NCBI GenBank assembly: GCA_045643125.1
Contig: JAZUKE010000082.1
Coordinates: 1-10,653, forward strand
Length of the DNA: 10,653 nt
Source: UBA1206 sp045643125
GTDB taxonomy: Bacteria; Bacillota; Clostridia; Oscillospirales; CAG-382
Direction: 5' to 3'
Every line of letters begins with the position of its first letter. Positions within the stretch are counted from its first letter, which is position 1. The notes beneath the pieces are model-generated. The model had not been told where the DNA came from. It saw nothing but the letters and a program-made list of their open reading frames with translations, and made no database searches. Below, one piece after another: positions 6,848 through 10,653 of this stretch. The position numbers and the translations under genes are program-made.

Positions 6848-8028
6848 CGCGGCTCACCGTACACGCGGATGATCTTTATATCGGCAAGCGCGTTTTCGCA
6901 GAGTTTTTCAACGTCGATCTTGGCTTCCTCGGCTTCAAGCTCCTCTATCGTGGGATTCAGTTTGGGATGCTTCGGAGTGAAGACGGTGCAGCAGTCCTCG
7001 TAAGGCAGATTGGAGATATCGAATGCTCCGATCTTCCTCGATACCGTCACTATTTCTTCCTTATCCATTCCTATGCAGGGACGGAAGACCGGAAGGGCCG
7101 CGACGTTATCGGTACAGACGAGCGCGTCCATAGTCTGGCTTGCGACCTGACCGAGGCTTTCGCCCGTGATGAGAGCGGTACATTCGGACATTTCCGCGAT
7201 TTTATTTGCAAGTCTCATCATAAATCTGCGGAGCAGCAGCGTAAACATTCTTTCTTCGCATTTATCGACAAGCTCCTGCTGAAGCTCCGTAACGGAAACG
7301 CAGTGCAGCTTGACGACGCCGGTATATCCGGCGATGACCTTTGCGAGCGACACGACCTTTTCTCTTGCGGCGTCGCCCGTATAGGGAGGAGATTCAAAAT
7401 AGACCGCGGCGGTCTCGACACCGCGCTTTGCGATCATATATCCCGCGACCGGCGAATCTATGCCGCCGGAAAGCAGCAGCAGAGCGCGTCCGTTGCTTCC
7501 GGTAGGCATACCGCCCGCGCCTTTCATTCCGTTGCCGTGGATGAACGCCGAACGGTCGCGCACTTCGATCGTCACGACCACGTCGGGATCGTTCACGTCG
7601 ACTTTTATCCCTTTTACCGTATCGAGTATCTCGCCGCCGCACATATCGCATATCTGCGGAGATATGAACGGGAACGATTTGTCGCTCCTTTTGGCGTTGC
7701 ACTTGAACGTCGATGCGCCCGCGACAAGCTCCTTTGCGTGTTCGCGCACGGTGGCAAGGATGGTATCCATATCCTTTTCACATTCATATCCGATACAGAC
7801 GGAAACTATGCCGAAAACCTTTTTCATTTTTTCGGCGACAAGCATCATATCGGCGTTTTCGTCGCCGTGTATCATAAGCGTGGACTGCGAGCTGCGAAGA
7901 TCGAAGCTGCCGCCGAGCGGTTTCAGCACGCGCCTGATACGCTTCATAAGAAGCATCTCGAAATGGCCTCTGTTAAGTCCCTTGAGTACCATTTCGCCGT
8001 ATTTCAATACAACAACGTAATTCATCAT
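6844..8028 (-). CDS. thiI: tRNA 4-thiouridine synthase ThiI, short form without rhodanese domain
   Basis: Adenylates U8 of tRNA and inserts sulfur to give 4-thiouridine. The 394 residues comprise an N-terminal ferredoxin-like domain (opening YVVVLKYGEMVLKGLNRG), a THUMP RNA-binding domain over roughly 62-165, and a PP-loop ATPase with LLSGGIDSPVAGYMIAKRG (185-203), LITGESLGQVASQTMDAL (286-303), and NLPYEDCCTVFTPKHP (340-355). It ends near residue 394, so the C-terminal rhodanese domain of the enterobacterial enzyme, which carries the persulfide Cys and supports thiazole synthesis, is absent, as in Bacillus-type ThiI. Two ATGs are adjacent; the first makes a 4-nt overlap with nifS, while AAAGG is better spaced for the second (8025), so the protein may begin at Met2. 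Sulfur would come directly from the adjacent desulfurase. Confidence 0.96.
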   Translation of the reverse strand: MMNYVVVLKYGEMVLKGLNRGHFEMLLMKRIRRVLKPLGGSFDLRSSQSTLMIHGDENADMMLVAEKMKKVFGIVSVCIGYECEKDMDTILATVREHAKELVAGASTFKCNAKRSDKSFPFISPQICDMCGGEILDTVKGIKVDVNDPDVVVTIEVRDRSAFIHGNGMKGAGGMPTGSNGRALLLLSGGIDSPVAGYMIAKRGVETAAVYFESPPYTGDAAREKVVSLAKVIAGYTGVVKLHCVSVTELQQELVDKCEERMFTLLLRRFMMRLANKIAEMSECTALITGESLGQVASQTMDALVCTDNVAALPVFRPCIGMDKEEIVTVSRKIGAFDISNLPYEDCCTVFTPKHPKLNPTIEELEAEEAKIDVEKLCENALADIKIIRVYGEPR

Positions 8029-9185
8029 TTACCTTTCATTCTGAACGCGGAAGCGTTCACGAGTTCATTCACGAGTATTTCCACTTCTTCTTCCGTATTG
8101 AACGGCGAAAAGCCTATACGGAGCGACGATATTTCGTATTCTTTGCCGTAACCGAACGCTTCGAGTACGGTGTTTTCCTTTGCTTTTGACGAGCAGGCGG
8201 ACGACGCCGACACATACACGCCCCTGCCGGAAAGATAGTTGAGCGCCACTTCGCTTTTCACATTACGGAGCGATATGTTGATAAGAGCGTCTATATGCAG
8301 TTCGGGTATGCGGAAATCTATTTTGTCACCGAGTTTTTCTTTGGCTTCCCTTATGAAAAGCTCACGCAAGTGCGTTATTTTCGCGCGGTAGGTGTCGTCA
8401 AACATTTTCACCACTTCGGCAAACGCGCAGATCCCCGCGACGTTTTCCGTGCCGCTCCGAAGCCCTCTTTCCTGTCCTCCGCCGTATATGACGGGAGAAA
8501 GGACGAGTCCGCGCCGGACGAACAGCGCGCCGTTTCCCTTGAAGCCGCCGACCTTATGCGCCGAAACGGAAGCCGTATCGCAGTATCTTGCGGCATAAGA
8601 CTTCATTTCGTTCGGCACTTTCAGAAATCCCTGAACGCAGTCCGAGTGGAAAAGCGCCTTGGAGCCGGTCGATTCGATGATTCCGCGTACTTTTTTCAAA
8701 TCCGTGACCATACCGTTCTGGTTGTTTGCCTGCATAAGCGACACAAGACAGACTTTTTCCGTTTCAAGTACCTTTTCGAGAGCGTCATAATCGAGCTTTC
8801 CGCCTGTCACGGGGACGAACACCGTGCAAAATCCCTCTTTTTCAAGTGCCTTCACCGTCTCGGTAACGGACGGATGCTCCGCCTTCGTCGTGACGATGAC
8901 GTTTCCTGCGTGACGGTTCTTGCGGGCGGAAGAAATGACGGCTATATTGTTTGCTTCGGTGCCGGACGAAGTGAAGGTCAGTTCGTCGGGCGAACAGCAG
9001 AACGCAGACGCAACGTCGGCTCTTGCCTTTTCGAGCATTTTTCTCGTTTCAATCCCGAAAGCGTGGAGCGACGACGGATTCGCGTACATCATCGACGCTT
9101 TGACGAACGCTTCCGACGCCGCCGGATTAGGTATCGCCGTTGCGGAATTGTCAAAATATATCTGTTTTGAATTCATATTATCCAT
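8025..9185 (-). CDS. Cysteine desulfurase, NifS/IscS family (NifZ-like partner of ThiI)
   Basis: PLP enzyme of aminotransferase class V that turns cysteine into alanine and an enzyme persulfide. Of 386 residues, visible motifs are YFDNSAT (10-16), NPSSLHAFG (36-44), FTSSGTEANN (71-80), AEHPSV with the PLP-stacking His104, HSDCVQGF (180-187; Asp182 and Gln185 contact PLP), SAHKVGGFKGNGAL (208-221) with the Schiff-base Lys211, GGGQERGLRSGTENV (235-249), and the sulfur-carrying Cys331 in ASSACSSKAKE. Direct coupling to thiI (4-nt overlap) indicates that it feeds ThiI, as the NifZ-ThiI pair does in Bacillus; no iscU-like scaffold is next to it. Two in-frame ATGs exist, codons 1 and 4: AGGGG lies 12 nt before the first, rather far, and the second (9176) is possible. 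It is the first gene of the minus-strand operon. Confidence 0.95.
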   Translation of the reverse strand: MDNMNSKQIYFDNSATAIPNPAASEAFVKASMMYANPSSLHAFGIETRKMLEKARADVASAFCCSPDELTFTSSGTEANNIAVISSARKNRHAGNVIVTTKAEHPSVTETVKALEKEGFCTVFVPVTGGKLDYDALEKVLETEKVCLVSLMQANNQNGMVTDLKKVRGIIESTGSKALFHSDCVQGFLKVPNEMKSYAARYCDTASVSAHKVGGFKGNGALFVRRGLVLSPVIYGGGQERGLRSGTENVAGICAFAEVVKMFDDTYRAKITHLRELFIREAKEKLGDKIDFRIPELHIDALINISLRNVKSEVALNYLSGRGVYVSASSACSSKAKENTVLEAFGYGKEYEISSLRIGFSPFNTEEEVEILVNELVNASAFRMKGK

Positions 9186-9215
9186 ATAATTATATATCCC
9201 CTATTATCCATAGTA

Positions 9216-9244
9216 ACTATATCACATCGTCGAAAAAAATGCAA
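9216..9244 (-). promoter_or_regulatory. Probable sigma-A promoter of the nifS-thiI-...-argR operon
   Basis: On the minus strand an extended -10 element TGATATAGT (hexamer 9216-9221, 5 of 6 to TATAAT, with the TGn extension) lies 17 nt downstream of TTGCAT (9239-9244, which shares TTG with TTGACA). Transcription would start near 9208-9210, giving a leader of only about 25 nt before the first nifS ATG. The weak -35 is offset by the extended -10. This is the only good candidate in the 188-bp gap for the minus-strand operon. Confidence 0.6.
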
Positions 9245-9263
9245 GTGATTTGCATATTTTTTC
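9232..9263. promoter_or_regulatory. Dyad overlapping the -35 of the nifS promoter (candidate operator)
   Basis: The core is ATGCAA-GTGAT-TTGCAT (9239-9255): 6-bp perfect arms around a 5-bp centre. The symmetry continues outward as GAAAAAA on the left and TTTTTTC on the right, with one extra A (9256) breaking the right arm. The left core arm coincides exactly with the TTGCAT -35 of the minus-strand promoter, so a dimeric protein here would compete with RNA polymerase. As an RNA hairpin followed by a U-run on the plus strand it could also act as a weak terminator, but nothing upstream on that strand needs one. I do not recognise the site as that of a known regulator. Confidence 0.45.
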
Positions 9264-9298
9264 TTTTATTCCTTATATATAAATTAACAATATCCCAT

Positions 9299-9327
9299 TT
9301 GACAAACACGTTTGATTATGATATAAT
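9299..9327 (+). promoter_or_regulatory. Perfect consensus sigma-A promoter of the BMP lipoprotein gene
   Basis: TTGACA (9299-9304), a 17-nt spacer, then TATAAT (9322-9327) preceded by TGA, giving an extended -10. Both hexamers match the consensus exactly, and the stretch before the -35 is AT-rich like an UP element. The expected start is near 9333-9335, leaving a 5' UTR of about 40 nt. A short dyad GATTAT-gat-ATAATC (9314-9328) lies on the -10, and ATCCG (9326-9330) can pair with CGGAT (9343-9347) in the leader. A promoter this strong often needs repression, but no operator is proven. Confidence 0.88.
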
Positions 9328-9373
9328 CCGAATATTAAGATACGGATACAATGACTTTATTGGAGTTTTGCTG

Positions 9374-10501
9374 ATGAAAAGATTACTTTTGTCCATTCTC
9401 GGCGTTATTTTGTGCGTCGAACTCTGCTCCTGCGGTTTTATTTTCAAAAAAAGCACCTACACCGTCGCCCTCATAACGGGAATGTCCGGGATACAGAATC
9501 ACGGCGCCGCCCAGGGGTCTTACGAAGGGATAAGCGCGTACTGCGACGCGAACGGCATATCATACAAAGAATACACGCCGGAAACGAACGACGCGGAAGA
9601 AATATCTTCCCTTGTCGATAACGCCGTTTCGTCGGGCGCTTCCCTTGTTGTTTTTGCCGGGATATATATGGGCGACGACGCCGAAAAAGCGATAAGCAAA
9701 TACCCGGAAACCGATTTTCTGCTCGTTGACTGCAAGGTAGCTTCTCCCACCGACCGCGTTTTCACTATCTCTTTCCGCGAGGACGAAGCCGGATTCATCG
9801 CCGGGTACGCCTCTTTCATCGAGGGCTGCCGTTCCTACGGTTTCATCGCCGGTGAAAAGAACGAGATAAGCGAAAGATATCTTAGCGGATACGTCCAGGG
9901 CATACAATACGCGGCTTCCATTTTCAAACTGCAGGTACCGAAGATAAGATGCTGGTTCACCGGCACTCTGCTTCCGTCGGACGAAATAAAAAAAGTCGCC
10001 ACCGAATGGTACGGCGACGGAGTGGATGCGATAATCGTCTGCGGCGAAGGCATATACAAGTCGATCTCCCTTGCGGCAAACATTATGAAAGGCAAGATGC
10101 TCGGCTGCGAGCTTGACCAGGCAGGAATAAGCGAGCTTTTCCTCACCTCCGCAAAAAAGGATATTTCCGGCGTTGTGGAAAAAGTGCTTGAAGATTATTT
10201 CAAATCGGAAAAATGGACTAAGGACTACGCAGGCAAAACCAAGGTGTACGGTCTTGACGTCGATGCCGTCGGACTGCCGACCTCCTACGGCTCGTTCAGA
10301 TTCAAGAATATCGTGCTTGATTCCTACGAATCGTTTTACGCAAGACTTAAATCCGGCACGCTCGGCGTGAACATTACCGAAGAGATCCCGCTTTTCTATG
10401 AGTCGATGATAGAATATCACGAGGAAGGTCTTTCCGAAACGTCGGAGGAAAGCAGCGCTTCTTCCGAAGAAAGCGAAACCGTCATCCCCGTAAAAAAATA
10501 A
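9374..10501 (+). CDS. BMP/PnrA-family substrate-binding lipoprotein, divergent and without adjacent transporter
   Basis: Extracytoplasmic lipoprotein of the BMP (Med/PnrA) family, normally the nucleoside-binding part of an ABC importer. Of 375 residues, 1-20 are a lipoprotein signal: KR, a hydrophobic core, and lipobox LCSC with the lipidated Cys20. The periplasmic-binding fold follows: VALITG (31-36), SYEGI (49-53), VDNAVSSGASLVVFAG (81-96), YPETDFLLVD (110-119), FREDEAGFIAGYA (134-146), YGFIAGE (155-161), GYVQGIQYAA (172-181), DGVDAIIVCGEG (215-226), and a C-terminal Asp248 and Lys261 at usual ligand positions. The N-terminal nucleoside signature (DxGxxxDxSFN) is replaced by GMSGIQNHGAA. 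Residues 353-368 form a Ser/Glu-rich tail (ETSEESSASSEESE) not usual here. The ATG follows GGAG at 8 nt and is the only start giving a signal peptide. It has its own promoter and terminator and no neighbouring ABC genes. The fold is confident; the ligand is unknown. Confidence 0.9.
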   Translation: MKRLLLSILGVILCVELCSCGFIFKKSTYTVALITGMSGIQNHGAAQGSYEGISAYCDANGISYKEYTPETNDAEEISSLVDNAVSSGASLVVFAGIYMGDDAEKAISKYPETDFLLVDCKVASPTDRVFTISFREDEAGFIAGYASFIEGCRSYGFIAGEKNEISERYLSGYVQGIQYAASIFKLQVPKIRCWFTGTLLPSDEIKKVATEWYGDGVDAIIVCGEGIYKSISLAANIMKGKMLGCELDQAGISELFLTSAKKDISGVVEKVLEDYFKSEKWTKDYAGKTKVYGLDVDAVGLPTSYGSFRFKNIVLDSYESFYARLKSGTLGVNITEEIPLFYESMIEYHEEGLSETSEESSASSEESETVIPVKK

Positions 10502-10552
10502 ACCGCTGCAAAAAACGTGACGGGTTGATAAGGCAGTTTTTTGTAAAAAAGT

Positions 10553-10596
10553 ACCTGCTGAGAAGGAAAAATCCTTTTCAGCAGGTTTTCTTTATT
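10553..10596 (+). terminator. Strong rho-independent terminator after the lipoprotein gene (bidirectional)
   Basis: A 15-bp stem with one G-U pair, left arm 10553-10567 (ACCTGCTGAGAAGGA) and right arm 10572-10586, closes an AAAA loop and is followed by TTTTCTTTATT. Reading the other way the stem is followed by ACTTTTTT from the A-run at 10545-10550, so it can also stop transcription arriving from the right. It lies 51 nt after the lipoprotein stop and ends a one-gene unit. Confidence 0.92.
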
Positions 10597-10653
10597 GCGC
10601 GTCTCATACCGCTGCAAGCAGGGAAAATATCTATATTTTCCGAATGAAGTCGC
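10597..10653. other. Right-edge non-coding stretch with a 20-bp palindrome
   Basis: After the terminator I see no supportable gene in the remaining bases. GGAAAATAT (10622-10630) and ATATTTTCC (10633-10641) form perfect 9-bp arms around CT. It may be an operator or the start of a promoter region for a gene beyond the edge; the window ends too soon to say. The 9-mer CCGCTGCAA at 10609-10617 also occurs just after the lipoprotein stop (10503-10511), which may be chance. Confidence 0.4.

Larger units (their letters stand above)
1..9215 (-). other. Eleven-gene housekeeping operon (nifS to argR and beyond)
   Basis: All genes read leftwards with junctions, in order, of 4-nt overlap (nifS/thiI), 4-nt overlap (thiI/cinA), 19-nt gap (cinA/nusB), 2-nt gap (nusB/xseA), 8-nt overlaps (xseA/xseB and xseB/ispA), 62-nt gap (ispA/dxs), 1-nt overlap (dxs/tlyA), 0 nt (tlyA/nadK) and 4-nt overlap (nadK/argR). 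No internal terminator is visible, so one transcript from the 9216-9244 promoter is likely, perhaps with an extra start before dxs. Co-transcription is inferred from spacing alone. Confidence 0.75.

Noticed and set aside
6715..8151. 478-codon open frame on the plus strand over cinA, thiI and nifS
   Set aside because: It is antisense to genes with intact catalytic motifs, has no ribosome binding site or recognisable domain, and ends and starts in mid-gene.
8295..9170. 291-codon plus-strand frame over nifS
   Set aside because: Arg- and His-rich antisense composition and no motif; a shadow of the desulfurase gene.
9186..9373. Riboswitch (for example thiamine or SAM) in the divergent region
   Set aside because: The minus-strand leader from the predicted start is only about 25 nt and the plus-strand leader about 40 nt, both too short, and no thi-box or S-box elements are seen.
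9560..10420. 286-codon open frame on the minus strand within the lipoprotein gene
   Set aside because: It is antisense to a complete lipoprotein with signal peptide, promoter and terminator; no start signal or protein family is visible.
10506..10543. CTGC...GCAGTTTTTT after the lipoprotein stop as a first terminator
   Set aside because: The stem is only 4 bp around a loop of more than 20 nt; the real terminator lies just downstream at 10553-10596.
1..10653. Mobile element, CRISPR array, phage or defence genes
   Set aside because: No repeats of CRISPR spacing, no transposase or integrase motifs, and every sizeable gene is a recognised housekeeping or lipoprotein family.

Overview
The window reads as chromosomal DNA of a Gram-positive anaerobe, most likely a member of the Clostridia (Oscillospirales/Christensenellales-like). 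The grounds are the run nusB-xseA-xseB-ispA-dxs-tlyA-nadK-argR, which is a characteristic clostridial housekeeping order; the use of the MEP isoprenoid route; strong AGGAGG-type ribosome binding sites; and consensus sigma-A promoters. Species cannot be read from the sequence. Base composition and codon choice look uniform, and I see no insertion sequence, integrase, CRISPR array, rRNA or tRNA.

Layout: from about 9215 down to the left edge, eleven genes lie on the minus strand and are packed as one operon: nifS-type cysteine desulfurase, thiI, cinA C-terminal domain (pncC type), nusB, xseA, xseB, ispA, dxs, tlyA, nadK and the N-terminal part of argR (cut by the window edge). Junctions are overlaps of 1-8 nt or gaps of 0-19 nt. 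The one exception is a 62-nt gap before dxs. A 188-bp AT-rich divergent promoter region separates this operon from a single plus-strand gene for a BMP/PnrA-family lipoprotein (9374-10501), which has a perfect consensus promoter and its own strong terminator. The last ~60 bases hold no gene I can support, only a 20-bp palindrome at the edge.

How the genes fit together: NifS and ThiI form a sulfur-relay pair for tRNA 4-thiouridine. Dxs makes DXP, the entry metabolite of isoprenoid synthesis and also a thiamine and pyridoxal precursor, and IspA extends the prenyl chain. CinA/PncC and NadK both act in NAD(P) metabolism. XseA/XseB form exonuclease VII. NusB and TlyA act on rRNA transcription and methylation. 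ArgR would control arginine genes.

The window is mainly ordinary housekeeping DNA and I did not find a new defence, mobile or RNA system. The points most worth a second look are: loss of the nucleoside-binding signature and a Ser/Glu-rich tail in the orphan BMP lipoprotein; Ala instead of an aromatic residue five positions before the first Asp-rich motif of the IspA-like prenyl synthase, which suggests a longer product than FPP; and a good dyad sitting on the -35 region of the nifS promoter.
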